In this document: positions 16,934 through 26,123 of the stretch, piece after piece
Position numbering within the stretch: the stretch's first letter is position 1
How the letters are laid out: every line of letters begins with the position of its first letter
Origin: SAR202 cluster bacterium
GTDB taxonomy: Bacteria > Chloroflexota > Dehalococcoidia > Lucifugimonadales > UBA6952
Assembly (NCBI GenBank): GCA_009392515.1
Contig: VFGE01000018.1
Coordinates: forward strand, 1 to 39,331
Reading direction: 5' to 3'
DNA length: 39,331 nt
Position numbers and translations under genes: made by a program
The notes under the pieces: generated by a model
What the model was told of the DNA's origin: nothing
The model's database searches: none
What the model saw: only the letters and a program-made list of their open reading frames with translations

Positions 16934-18154
16934 TTATTCTAATATGCCTTTTGAAATTAATTCAGCAAAAAGTTCATCTGGTATGTCTAATATATCTTTG
17001 CAAATATATTCTAAATGTTCTCCTAATAAAGGTGCCGCAGTGTCTGGGAATCTATCACTATTTTCATAGATAAAACTGGGAGTCAAAATATGATGATATC
17101 CCATATCTTGATGAGCTCTTACAACAAAATGATTACGATGTCTTAATTGTGGATCACGAAACAAATCAGAAGCATTTTGAACAACACCTGCAGGAATTCC
17201 ATTTTGTTGCAACAAATGCATCAATCTAAATGAATCCTGATTCTTTGTCCATTCACTTATAATTTCATCCAATTCTAGTTCATTATTTTTTCGATTTTCA
17301 AAAGTATTAAATTTTGGATCATCTTTAATATCATTTCTTCCCATCAGATTACAAAATACTGACCATTGTTGATTATTTTCAATAACTATTGAACACCAAC
17401 TATCATCTCCACTACATGGATATGTATTATGAGGACAATAATCAACATCTTGATTCCCCATACGTGTAGTTAATTTCCCTTCATTCAAATAATACATTAA
17501 TTGAGGACCGGCAAACTGGAGCGTACTTTCAAACATTGATTGGTCAATATATTGTCCTTTCCCTGTACGATCTCTATAATCCAAGGCTGCCATAACTGCA
17601 ACTATAAAATAATTCCATGAAACAAAATCAGCATATGCAGAATAAGGCCCAACAGGATCTTTATCTGGCCAGCCGGTATTTTCATACCAACCAGATAACG
17701 CAGCAGCTAACTGACCAGTACCCCGTAAATCTGCATATGGTCCTGTGTTACCCATTAGACAGGCACTTAACATTATTAGTTCAGGTTTAATTGTAGCTAA
17801 GTCATCGTATGTCATACCCCACATAGGCAAAACTCTTGGGGTAAAAGCAGTCACTACTATATCTGCCCAAGGAACAAGGTATTCTTTAACAAAATTTACA
17901 CTTTCTGGATTCCTCATATTAATAGGGAGTGAAAGTTTACCAGCATTATACATTGCAAAATAACCACTTCGGTTTGGACTGGGATCTTCTCCTTTATAGG
18001 GGGTGGCTGATCTTAATGTGTCTGAACGACTGGAAGATTCAATTTTTATGACTTGTGCTCCGCAATCAGATAATATCCGTGTTGAAGCTGGCCCCATTAC
18101 AATGGTTGTAAAATCCAGTATTTTAATACCTTCAAGCGGTTTATTCTTATTCAT
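16934..18154 (-). CDS. CaiB/BaiF family III CoA-transferase, with catalytic Asp
   Basis: Family III CoA-transferases move CoA between carboxylic acids through an Asp-linked acyl intermediate. The N terminus has the family fold start, LEGIKILDFTTIVMGPASTR, then CGAQVIKIES. By eye the catalytic Asp aligns with Asp176 in SAYADFVSW, followed by GKGQYIDQSMFEST. The C-terminal PLLGEHLEYI block is present. At 406 residues it has normal length. AGGAAAG precedes the ATG. It follows a second CaiB gene by 7 bases; the partner lacks the Asp, so the two may form a heteromer. Substrate unknown. Confidence 0.92.
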   Translation of the reverse strand: MNKNKPLEGIKILDFTTIVMGPASTRILSDCGAQVIKIESSSRSDTLRSATPYKGEDPSPNRSGYFAMYNAGKLSLPINMRNPESVNFVKEYLVPWADIVVTAFTPRVLPMWGMTYDDLATIKPELIMLSACLMGNTGPYADLRGTGQLAAALSGWYENTGWPDKDPVGPYSAYADFVSWNYFIVAVMAALDYRDRTGKGQYIDQSMFESTLQFAGPQLMYYLNEGKLTTRMGNQDVDYCPHNTYPCSGDDSWCSIVIENNQQWSVFCNLMGRNDIKDDPKFNTFENRKNNELELDEIISEWTKNQDSFRLMHLLQQNGIPAGVVQNASDLFRDPQLRHRNHFVVRAHQDMGYHHILTPSFIYENSDRFPDTAAPLLGEHLEYICKDILDIPDELFAELISKGILE

Positions 18155-18161
18155 AACTTTC

Positions 18162-19364
18162 CTATAATTTTGCTTTTATTTCATCATTGTGCTCACCTAA
18201 GGATGGAGCACTTCGATAATATTTCATTTCAAATTCTGATGATAAAAATGGAGCTCCTGGATACTTAAGTGCTCTATCTAGATTCTTATTAAAGTTACTA
18301 TGCCAAAATTGCCTTGAATTTAATTGTGGATTTTCTACTACATCTCCTAAATGATTTACTGGTGCCATCGTATATCTCTCTCTAACTGCTGCTTCAAGTA
18401 ATTCAGATTTAGTTTTGGTTTTTAAAAATTCTCCAATGGCCCCAAACACTTTCTCTCTATCCTTTTCAGGTGTATTTAAAGCATCAAAAGTCGACCAATC
18501 AAAATCTTTGAGATAATCAGGAATCTCTCCTTCTTTTTCCATCCATCCAATTACACCTTGTTGTACGCTTTCCCCCAAACGTCCACCAAAACTCATAAAT
18601 ACCACATATCCATCTTTACATGGGTAAAGGGTTCGAGTTCTTGTAGTGCCAAATTGTCTCCATCCACCTTCTCTCTTCAAGATAACATCTTCATATTCAT
18701 ACCATTGATACGTATGAGTCAAAAACCAAGGACCAGTATGTTGTACAGATTGATCTATAAAATCTCCCACTTCATTTTGGTTTCTTTTGTATAAAGCAAT
18801 TAATGCTGCTGATGCTGCTGATGCTGATGCATGATAATAAGATTGGGGAGTTATACTAATTCGAACAGGTGCTCGTTCAGGATCTCCACACATCCACATA
18901 TATCCTCCAAGAGACCAGACTACTAAATCAGGCCCTAAATAATTCATGTAAGGGCCATCTTGGCCAAAAGGGGTGATTGACGTCATGATCAATTTAGGAT
19001 TTATTTTTTTCAAATCTTGATAACTCAATCCTTTGGATTTCAAATATCCTGGATCAAATGAATCAAATAAAAAATCTGTATCAATAATTAACTTTTTAAA
19101 TATTTCTAAATCTTTATTTTTTTCTAAATCTAGAGTGATTCCTCGTTTATTAGCATTTAAATAATGCCATTCATAACTGCTATCAATATGAGGTTTATCA
19201 TTAATAAATGGACCTCTAAAGCGACTTAAATCACCATTAGGAGATTCAATTTTTATCACGTTAGCACCTAAGTCAGCAAAAATTTTGCCAGATAAACTAC
19301 ATGCACCTTGCGTCATATCTAATACTTTATATGGAGATAGCATACCTGCATTCTGATAATTCAT
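18162..19364 (-). CDS. CaiB/BaiF family III CoA-transferase-like subunit, catalytic Asp not found
   Basis: The 400-residue protein has family III features: YKVLDMTQGACSLSGKIFA, LGANVIKIESPNGD, LIMTSITPFGQDGPY and the final PSLGEHNDEIKAKL. In the segment where family members carry the catalytic Asp, this protein reads PQSYYHASASAASAAL (173-188), with no acidic residue. It may therefore be a structural or substrate-binding subunit of a complex with the next gene, 7 bases downstream. The start may be Met8 at 19343, since family members often begin near MLSPY and no Shine-Dalgarno precedes ATG 19364. It is the first gene of the minus-strand block, directly downstream of the MMPL terminator. Confidence 0.88.
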   Translation of the reverse strand: MNYQNAGMLSPYKVLDMTQGACSLSGKIFADLGANVIKIESPNGDLSRFRGPFINDKPHIDSSYEWHYLNANKRGITLDLEKNKDLEIFKKLIIDTDFLFDSFDPGYLKSKGLSYQDLKKINPKLIMTSITPFGQDGPYMNYLGPDLVVWSLGGYMWMCGDPERAPVRISITPQSYYHASASAASAALIALYKRNQNEVGDFIDQSVQHTGPWFLTHTYQWYEYEDVILKREGGWRQFGTTRTRTLYPCKDGYVVFMSFGGRLGESVQQGVIGWMEKEGEIPDYLKDFDWSTFDALNTPEKDREKVFGAIGEFLKTKTKSELLEAAVRERYTMAPVNHLGDVVENPQLNSRQFWHSNFNKNLDRALKYPGAPFLSSEFEMKYYRSAPSLGEHNDEIKAKL

Positions 19365-19414
19365 AACAATTTAAACTAAAATTTAAATATCTGATTTTCA
19401 TACTTGATTAATAT

Positions 19415-19454
19415 AAAAAAAACATCGTTGAAATACTACTATTTCAACGATGTT
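19415..19454 (-). terminator. Intrinsic terminator of the MMPL/RND gene
   Basis: A perfect 14-bp inverted repeat (AACATCGTTGAAAT, 19421-19434, with its complement at 19441-19454) encloses a 6-base loop. On the minus strand it is followed by a run of eight T residues (two in the stem). It lies 33 bases after the MMPL stop and 50 bases before the CaiB start, separating the exporter from the CoA-transferase block. Confidence 0.88.
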
Positions 19455-19486
19455 ATTTAGCTTTAATAGTAAAAATTGAAAAAATA

Positions 19487-21667
19487 TTAATTTTCAGCTT
19501 CAAATTTCACAGTGGGTAACCATTCTAACCATTTTGGCATATACCAATTGTATTCACCCAAAAGTTTCATACTAGCAGGAACTAAAATAATACGTATAAT
19601 AGTTGAATCTAACAATATGGCAACCAATAGTCCAAATCCAATTTGTTGCATCATCAACATTTCTCCCAAAGCAAAGCCACCAAAAACAGCGACCATTATC
19701 AACCCTGCTCCTGTGATTATAGTAGCTGTAGAACTTAGGCCATATGAAACTGCAAGTGTGTTATCTTTTGTTTTATTATAGAATTCTTTTACTCTGCTCA
19801 GTAAGAATACGTGATAATCCATCGACAAACCAAAAACAACACAAAACAAAAATAAAGGAATCCAGGCCTCAATAATATCGGTTTGTTGAAAACCAAAGAT
19901 TTCATTTCCAATTCCTTTTTGAAATACCAAAACAAGTAATCCATAAGCCACACCAACAGAAAGTAAATTCATTAGAACAGCTTTAATAGGTATGACTATC
20001 GATCTAAATGTCATCATTAATAAGATGAAGCTTAATGTCAAAACTAATGCAAAAACATACGGTGTAAATTCATCAACCATTTGATAAAAATCGGCATAAA
20101 AGGCGTGATCTCCACTTACATAAATAGAGGAATCTAATCCAGAAAATGCCTCAGGAACAATGGAATCACGTAGTCTTTTAACAGTATTTTCAGATTGGCT
20201 ACTACCAACTACTGATGCAGTTGCAATTCTTATTAATGCCACATCATTTTGTGAATTAATTTGAGGAGTCCCAAGAATACCAATCAAATCAGGATCACCT
20301 TGTACCAGCTGAGATAATATTTCTACAGCACTATTTAAAGCCTCAGGTGCAAATCTGCCAGAAACAACTATATCTTGAGTTGAAATAGAACCATATGAGA
20401 ATTCTTCACTTAAAACATTATAAGCTTTTACGATATCCATATCTTCTGGCATTGTATCAATACCATTAGCCCCTGTAACAAGAGAATTAGTTTGCATTGA
20501 AATGGGAACGAGTACTATTAACACAACTACTAAGCTGATTATTGGAAATCTCATTACAAAACCTGCAAATCTTACCCAAATGTTTGCAGAACTTGTAATT
20601 TCAACACTTTTTGAAGTTCTACTATTTAAAAAAGGCACTCTTAACGAATTTAATTTGTCTCCAAGTAAACCTATTAATGATGGTAAAAGTGTAAGACTAA
20701 TCAAAATTGAAACCACAACTACAATTAAAGCTCCAATACCTAAGCTTACAAAAACTAGGGTAGGTACAATTACGATACCTAATAAAGCTAGCATTACAGT
20801 TATTCCACTAATTACTACGGAACGTGTTGCTGTGGATGCAGTTCTTCTAACCGCTTCAATTTTATCAAAATCTTGATTTCGTTCCTCTCGATATCTTGAA
20901 ATAATAAACAAGGTATAATCTATACCGACAGCTAGACCTATCATTGTTACCATATTAGTTATAAAAAACGACAACTGGTATATGTTTCCAATAATAGCTA
21001 CTAATCCAGTAGCTATTACTATACCGAGAAGAGCTAATATAAGTGGAAGCACTCCTGCTACTAATCCGCCGAAGACCAAAATCAAAATTACTAACGCAAC
21101 TGAACCTCCAATAGATTCACCACGAATCAAATCTTCTTCAGATAGTTTATTGGAAGCAGAAGCGATTGATGCTTCACCTAATATCAATACTTCAAAGTTT
21201 GGTTCTTTATTATATTTATCAACAATTTCAATGACTTTAGGTACATTTTTTATACCTGCGTCCACACTAACAGACAAAGTCAATCCAATCAAAGTAGCAT
21301 TTTGATTTTTAGAAACTGATTGAGGATCCTGTGTTTGGTAATAACTGTAGTTATTTTTTATTATGTTTGGGCCTAACTTAGTTAAATCTGTCTGAATCGA
21401 AGTAACTAAGTTTTCAAATTCAGGATTACTCACCTTGAAAGTATCTGATTTTACTACGATTAATTCGCTAGCAAGTCTCGGTCCTGTCAAATCAAGCAAG
21501 GCTTCTTGGCCTTTTTCTGATTCTGGTTGAGTAATAAAAGTAAATTCAGTTGTTAAACCATCTTCCAAAAATGAAATATTTAAGTAAATAGATAAGGCAA
21601 AAATAAATAACCACGAAAAGATTACTTTAAAAGGGTTTTGAGCGCAATAAACAGCTAATTTTTCCAT
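19487..21667 (-). CDS. MMPL/RND-family membrane transporter
   Basis: Integral membrane exporter of 726 residues with the duplicated MMPL layout: one N-terminal helix, a large extracytoplasmic loop (about 35-185), a cluster of five or six helices, a central loop, another single helix near 385, a second extracytoplasmic domain and a final helix cluster. The paired signatures AVGIDYTLFIISRYREE and GLSMDYHVFLLSRVKEF carry the intramembrane Asp-Tyr residues proposed for proton relay in MmpL/HpnN-type proteins. Substrates of the family include lipids, hopanoids and drugs; none can be assigned. GGGAGG lies 10 bases before the start. It is a single-gene unit ended by the hairpin at 19415-19454. Confidence 0.93.
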   Translation of the reverse strand: MEKLAVYCAQNPFKVIFSWLFIFALSIYLNISFLEDGLTTEFTFITQPESEKGQEALLDLTGPRLASELIVVKSDTFKVSNPEFENLVTSIQTDLTKLGPNIIKNNYSYYQTQDPQSVSKNQNATLIGLTLSVSVDAGIKNVPKVIEIVDKYNKEPNFEVLILGEASIASASNKLSEEDLIRGESIGGSVALVILILVFGGLVAGVLPLILALLGIVIATGLVAIIGNIYQLSFFITNMVTMIGLAVGIDYTLFIISRYREERNQDFDKIEAVRRTASTATRSVVISGITVMLALLGIVIVPTLVFVSLGIGALIVVVVSILISLTLLPSLIGLLGDKLNSLRVPFLNSRTSKSVEITSSANIWVRFAGFVMRFPIISLVVVLIVLVPISMQTNSLVTGANGIDTMPEDMDIVKAYNVLSEEFSYGSISTQDIVVSGRFAPEALNSAVEILSQLVQGDPDLIGILGTPQINSQNDVALIRIATASVVGSSQSENTVKRLRDSIVPEAFSGLDSSIYVSGDHAFYADFYQMVDEFTPYVFALVLTLSFILLMMTFRSIVIPIKAVLMNLLSVGVAYGLLVLVFQKGIGNEIFGFQQTDIIEAWIPLFLFCVVFGLSMDYHVFLLSRVKEFYNKTKDNTLAVSYGLSSTATIITGAGLIMVAVFGGFALGEMLMMQQIGFGLLVAILLDSTIIRIILVPASMKLLGEYNWYMPKWLEWLPTVKFEAEN

Positions 21668-21875
21668 TTAATCAAGGCCTCCCGAAAATGCTAACAACTT
21701 TATTTATGAATTATATACATAACATTATAACAAAATATTAACAAAATATGTTGTCTATTCCCAACAAGCAGGAAGTATACTTATGATTTTAAAACCTATT
21801 TTAAATGCTAGTAAACATGAATATAAAGGTTTATAATCCCGTATGTAAATGCAACCTTGAAGAAACGAGGATGAT
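21668..21875. promoter_or_regulatory. Divergent intergenic region upstream of the catabolic operon
   Basis: This 208-base AT-rich gap separates the MMPL gene and the plus-strand catabolic operon. Two plus-strand promoter candidates can be seen: TTGTCT (21751-21756) and TATACT (21776-21781) with a long 19-base spacer, and an isolated TATAAT at 21832-21837 without a good -35. GAAACGAGG before the ATG of the first gene is the ribosome site. No obvious operator dyad was found. Confidence 0.3.
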
Positions 21876-22835
21876 ATGAGAGCTGCTCAACTGACAAGTC
21901 CAAAAACGTTAGAACTTATTGAAACGGACGTTCCTGCACCTAATGAAAATGAAATTTTGGTTAAACTAGAAACTATTTCTGTCTGCGGAAGCGACTTAAG
22001 AAAATATGATGCAGTACTTCCCGAAGAAGAATACCCATTAGAAATTGGAAAACCTAATCATGAATGCATAGGAATAGTTGTTGAAAGTAAATCAAATATT
22101 TACAAAGTGGGAGACAGAGTAATTGTTCTTGCTTCAAAGTCTGACGGTCTCAAAGAATACATGACAGAGCATGAAACAAATGCTGTTTTAGTTCCGAACT
22201 ACGGAGATCCCGCAGTATGGTTGATGTGCCAACCTATGGGAACAGTTTTATTCTCATGTCAAGAGACAGGATCGTTCCTAGGTAAAAATGTTGCTATATT
22301 AGGACAAGGGCCAATTGGATTAAACTTCACAAGTTTAGTGGCCGCCGGGGGGGCTAAAAATGTAATTACTACTGACTTACTAGACAACAGACTAGAAGTT
22401 TCAAAAAATATTGGTGCAACTCATACTATAAACCCTAGCAAATCAAATCCTCTTGAATTAGTAGAAGAAATAACTAATGGAGAATTAGTCGATATTGTTA
22501 TAGAAGCTGCAGGCGAAGAATCTACTCTGAATCAGTGTTTTGATCTTGTTAAAAGACAAGGATTTGTAACTTTGTTTGGTGTTCAATGGAATGAAAACCT
22601 AAATCTAGAAATTGGCACTATGTTTGATAAACAGATTAAACTTATCGCCACATCAAGCGCTAGAAGTGGTAGAAGAAATATTGCTGTAGAACAAACTATA
22701 AGCCTTGTCGACCAAAATCGATTATCACTTGACCATTTAATTACTCACAGAAAAACTTTTGATGATGTTCAGCAAGCATACGACATGTATAGTGATAAAA
22801 CAGATGACTGTCTAAAAGTAGTTATGGAATTTTAG
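21876..22835 (+). CDS. Zinc-type medium-chain alcohol dehydrogenase lacking the structural-zinc lobe
   Basis: Medium-chain dehydrogenase/reductase of 319 residues. Catalytic zinc ligands are visible as Cys37 in SVCGSDLRKYD and His62-Glu63 in KPNHECIG. The Rossmann motif GQGPIGLNFTSLVAAGG leads to NVITTDLLDNRLEV, whose acidic residue suggests an NAD preference. The four-cysteine structural zinc lobe usual after residue 90 is missing: the chain runs directly from DRVIVLASKSDG to LKEYMTEHETNAVLVP, which also explains the short length. It is the first gene of the operon and overlaps the next start by one base (TAGTG). Likely oxidises a secondary alcohol or polyol; substrate unknown. Confidence 0.9.
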   Translation: MRAAQLTSPKTLELIETDVPAPNENEILVKLETISVCGSDLRKYDAVLPEEEYPLEIGKPNHECIGIVVESKSNIYKVGDRVIVLASKSDGLKEYMTEHETNAVLVPNYGDPAVWLMCQPMGTVLFSCQETGSFLGKNVAILGQGPIGLNFTSLVAAGGAKNVITTDLLDNRLEVSKNIGATHTINPSKSNPLELVEEITNGELVDIVIEAAGEESTLNQCFDLVKRQGFVTLFGVQWNENLNLEIGTMFDKQIKLIATSSARSGRRNIAVEQTISLVDQNRLSLDHLITHRKTFDDVQQAYDMYSDKTDDCLKVVMEF

Positions 22836-24043
22836 TGAAAATTATGAAGAATTTTTTAGATGGTATTAGGGTTTTAGATTTCACACAGTACATTTCTGGC
22901 CCTTATTGCACAAAATTATTTGCAACATTAGGGGCAGAAGTTTTAAAAATAGAAAAACCAAGAACTGGAGACCCTCTAAGGCATCAACCTCCATTTGCAA
23001 ATAATATTAACTCACCCGAAACAGGTGCTTGGTTTTTGTATCTAAATACTTCTAAAAAAAGTATTTGCATAGATTTAAAAACTACTGAAGGAAGAGATAC
23101 TATTCTTAAGTTAATTCCGAATATCGATTTAATTATTGAAAATTTTTCCCCGGGCACTATGAACAAACTTGGGCTTGATTATAAAACCATGTCAGCAATC
23201 AACCCTGCAATAGTAATGACATCTATTTCAAATTATGGACAAAATGGACCTTATAGTGATTGGAAAGCAACTGAGCTTAATTTGTATGCTTCAGGTGGAC
23301 TGATGAAGATAACAGGAGAGCCAGATAATTACCCATTAAAAGAAGGAGCTCCATTAGCTCAACTAGGTTGTGGACAAAATGCCTTTGTAGCAAGTCTAGG
23401 AGCAACGATGCTAGCCGAAGACACGGGTATTGGTCAATATATTGATATCTCAATTGCAGAGTATGGAACTAATGTTATGGAAAATGCTTTTATGCAATAC
23501 AGTTATTCAGGGGTAGAATATACAAGAGTAGGCAATAGGGGATACGGAAGAGCTGCATGGGGTATTTATCCTTGTGCAGACGGTTTTGTAGGAATTATTT
23601 CAGGTCCTGATCATCGCTGGTCTGAATTTGCTTCTATTATGGGAAGAGAAGAATTATCAGATCCCAAATATGGAACAAGAAGTGGACGACTAGAATATGC
23701 AGACGAAATTGATGCTTTAATGCTACCCTGGTTAATCGAAAACAAAAAAGAAGATATATTTAAAGCAGGACAGGAACACGGCCTAGGATTTGCATACGTT
23801 TCAACGATTAGCGACATTCTCGAAATGGAACAACTTATTGATAGAAGTTACTTTATTGAAATCGAGCATCCTATAGCTGGCACTTTATTGTATCCAGGTA
23901 TGCCGATAAAAACTGACCTAGACAAATGGGTATACTCTAGATCACCTCTTTTAGGAGAAGACACGAAACCTACATTGAGCAAATATACACCAATGACAGA
24001 ACAATCAATAGAAGAAGGGATAACCAAAGGGTATCTTCAATGA
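22835..24043 (+). CDS. CaiB/BaiF family III CoA-transferase-like subunit, catalytic Asp replaced
   Basis: The 402-residue protein has LDGIRVLDFTQYISGPYCTK, LGAEVLKIEKPRTGDPLR, IVMTSISNYGQNGPYSDW and the PLLGEDTKPTL ending of family III enzymes. At the expected Asp it reads APLAQLGCGQNAF, with Gln176-Leu177 instead of Asp. The downstream neighbour, which overlaps by 4 bases, retains an Asp there, so the two probably work as a pair. The start is GTG 22835, overlapping the dehydrogenase stop as TAGTG; ATG 22844, three codons in, is an alternative. Neither has a strong ribosome site, consistent with translational coupling. Confidence 0.88.
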   Translation: MKIMKNFLDGIRVLDFTQYISGPYCTKLFATLGAEVLKIEKPRTGDPLRHQPPFANNINSPETGAWFLYLNTSKKSICIDLKTTEGRDTILKLIPNIDLIIENFSPGTMNKLGLDYKTMSAINPAIVMTSISNYGQNGPYSDWKATELNLYASGGLMKITGEPDNYPLKEGAPLAQLGCGQNAFVASLGATMLAEDTGIGQYIDISIAEYGTNVMENAFMQYSYSGVEYTRVGNRGYGRAAWGIYPCADGFVGIISGPDHRWSEFASIMGREELSDPKYGTRSGRLEYADEIDALMLPWLIENKKEDIFKAGQEHGLGFAYVSTISDILEMEQLIDRSYFIEIEHPIAGTLLYPGMPIKTDLDKWVYSRSPLLGEDTKPTLSKYTPMTEQSIEEGITKGYLQ

Positions 24044-25311
24044 CCATAAATATGCCATTAAAAAATCTCAGAGTGTTGGATCTATCTCGTATATGGGCAG
24101 GCCCTTATGCGACAAAATTACTTGCAGATTTAGGAGCAGAAGTCATTAAATTAGAATCTTTACGTGTTTATGATAGTCATAGGGGTCCAGTTAATCCTAA
24201 TCCTGGAATAGTTTCATATCCAAATGCAGATCCAGGAGAAAACCCATGGAACAGGAATGGGTGGTTTAATTGCCTACACATGAATAAATATGGCATAACA
24301 TTAGAGCTTACTACTCAAGAGGGAAAAAATACTTTCGAGCAACTACTTTCGATTTCAGACGTATTAGTTGAAAATTTCAGACAAGGAAGCCTTGAAAGAC
24401 TGGGTTATCCTTATGAAAAAATTAAATCTATTAGACCCGATATAATCTATGCTTCAATGCCAGCTTTCGGAAATACAGGACCATGGAAAAAATATTTAGC
24501 TTATGGAATTGGACAAGAACAGTTATCTGGTATGGCCCATATGACAGGATATGACAATGACGGCCCTATAAAATCAGGTATAAACCATGGAGATCCTATA
24601 ACTGGATCTCATGCAGCGGGTGTCATACTAGCAGCACTGAGATACAGAAAATATACTGGTGAAGGAATGTACTTAGATGTTTCTCAACAAGAATCTGCAG
24701 TATCTCTGATAGGGGGAGAATTGATAAAATATCAAGTCTCAAATGAAGAACCGATTCGAATAGGTAATAAATCTAATTTATATTGTCCACATAATATATA
24801 TCCTTCAAAAGGAAATGATGAATGGATTACGATTGCTGTTACCGACGACAATCAGTGGAAAATATTACTTTCTAAAATAAATGCACCAGAATTGAATAAA
24901 TATTCTTCTTCGGACTTAACTAACAGAAAAGCCAATGAATCTGAAATTGATAAAATTATCTCCGATTGGTCTATAAATTACGAAAAATATGAATTAACTC
25001 ATATTTTACAATCTGTAGGAATTCCTTCGGCACCAGTTATGGGAGCTCCAGACCTTTTTAATGACCCTCACTATATAAAAAGAGAAACATTTGAAACAGT
25101 AGAACATGCCGAAGCTGGTGTACACATATATCCGGGTATACCATGGAAAATGTCCCAAACTCAAAACGAAATCAAATCAGCATCACCACTGTTAGGAGAA
25201 CATCATCAACAAATATATGGTGACCTTCTAGGTCTATCAGAAAAAGAACTATCTGAACTTTTGGATTCAGGTACAATAGGATACAAACCAACAGGTTCTA
25301 GAATCTTTTAA
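24040..25311 (+). CDS. CaiB/BaiF family III CoA-transferase, with catalytic Asp
   Basis: CoA-transferase of 423 residues with LKNLRVLDLSRIWAGPYATK, LGAEVIKLES, IYASMPAFGNTGPW and the ASPLLGEHHQQIYG ending. The probable catalytic Asp is Asp185 in NHGDPITGSHAAG, followed by GEGMYLDVSQQES. It overlaps the preceding CaiB gene as ATGA, the tightest coupling in the window, and precedes a crotonase-like gene by 29 bases. The pair probably activates a carboxylic acid to its CoA thioester for the following enzymes. Donor and acceptor cannot be read. Confidence 0.92.
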   Translation: MTINMPLKNLRVLDLSRIWAGPYATKLLADLGAEVIKLESLRVYDSHRGPVNPNPGIVSYPNADPGENPWNRNGWFNCLHMNKYGITLELTTQEGKNTFEQLLSISDVLVENFRQGSLERLGYPYEKIKSIRPDIIYASMPAFGNTGPWKKYLAYGIGQEQLSGMAHMTGYDNDGPIKSGINHGDPITGSHAAGVILAALRYRKYTGEGMYLDVSQQESAVSLIGGELIKYQVSNEEPIRIGNKSNLYCPHNIYPSKGNDEWITIAVTDDNQWKILLSKINAPELNKYSSSDLTNRKANESEIDKIISDWSINYEKYELTHILQSVGIPSAPVMGAPDLFNDPHYIKRETFETVEHAEAGVHIYPGIPWKMSQTQNEIKSASPLLGEHHQQIYGDLLGLSEKELSELLDSGTIGYKPTGSRIF

Positions 25312-25340
25312 TTGAATAATTTATCCGAGGAGGGAAATAA

Positions 25341-26102
25341 ATGTCAGATGAAGTATTATATAAGGTTGAAAACGGTATTGCGTTTATTACACTTAATAGA
25401 CCCGACAAACTCAATGCAATAAATCCTGAGATGCGAGAAATGTTATGGGATGCCTTTCAAGACGTTAAACATAACTCTAAAGTAAGATGTGCCATTGTTA
25501 CTGGCAATGGTAAAGCATTTTCTACAGGCCATGATTTAGTTGCAATGGCAAATGCCAGAGCCAATGAAGGGCCTTCAACAGGGGACTTATATGTTGTTCA
25601 ATCAAATATCTGGAAACCTATAATTAGTGCTATAAATGGTATTTGTTTAGCACAAGGTTGTGGTATTGCTTTAGGAAGTGATATACGAATAGCCTCCAAA
25701 GAAGCTCAATTCGGTTGGCCTCAAGCTAAAAGAGGTATTTCTTCTGTAAGTGGTCCAGCATTATTATCCCAAGTTGTACCAAGAAATATTGCATTTGAAA
25801 TCCTTTTTACTGGAGACTTTTTATCAGCAGAAAAAGCTTTAGAGTTAATGCTTGTAAACCATGTAGTAGAACCCGATCAAGTATTACCAACAGCTATTGC
25901 ACTTGCTGAAAAAATTACTGCTAATGCGCCTTTATCCTTAGCTGCTATAAAAGAAGCATCAGTAAATGGAGCTGCTATGGACTTAGAAAGAAGAGTAGCA
26001 TATGCCCAATTAAAACGTGATAATGTACTTAACTCCGAGGATGCTAAAGAAGGAGTTAAAGCATTTGCTGAAAAAAGACAACCTGTATGGAAAGGTAAAT
26101 AA
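25341..26102 (+). CDS. Enoyl-CoA hydratase/isomerase (crotonase) family protein lacking both catalytic Glu
   Basis: Crotonase-fold acyl-CoA enzyme of 253 residues with GIAFITLNRPDKLNAINPEM, the oxyanion-hole segment AFSTGHDL (59-66) and INGICLAQGCGIALGSDIR (98-116). In hydratases the two catalytic glutamates sit in GGGxELALACD and in FGxPE; here these positions are Gly108 and Gln128 (FGWPQAKRG). Simple hydration of an enoyl-CoA is therefore unlikely. Other family chemistries (hydrolysis, isomerisation, decarboxylation, C-C cleavage) use different residues. A strong GAGGAGGG ribosome site precedes the ATG. Its place after the CoA-transferase pair fits an acyl-CoA substrate. Confidence 0.9.
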   Translation: MSDEVLYKVENGIAFITLNRPDKLNAINPEMREMLWDAFQDVKHNSKVRCAIVTGNGKAFSTGHDLVAMANARANEGPSTGDLYVVQSNIWKPIISAINGICLAQGCGIALGSDIRIASKEAQFGWPQAKRGISSVSGPALLSQVVPRNIAFEILFTGDFLSAEKALELMLVNHVVEPDQVLPTAIALAEKITANAPLSLAAIKEASVNGAAMDLERRVAYAQLKRDNVLNSEDAKEGVKAFAEKRQPVWKGK

Positions 26103-26123
26103 TAATTTAAAAGGAGAAGCCTT

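Noticed and set aside
20502-20876. 124-codon plus-strand open frame
   Set aside because: Antisense to the MMPL transporter, with threonine/isoleucine-rich low-complexity translation typical of shadow frames of membrane proteins.
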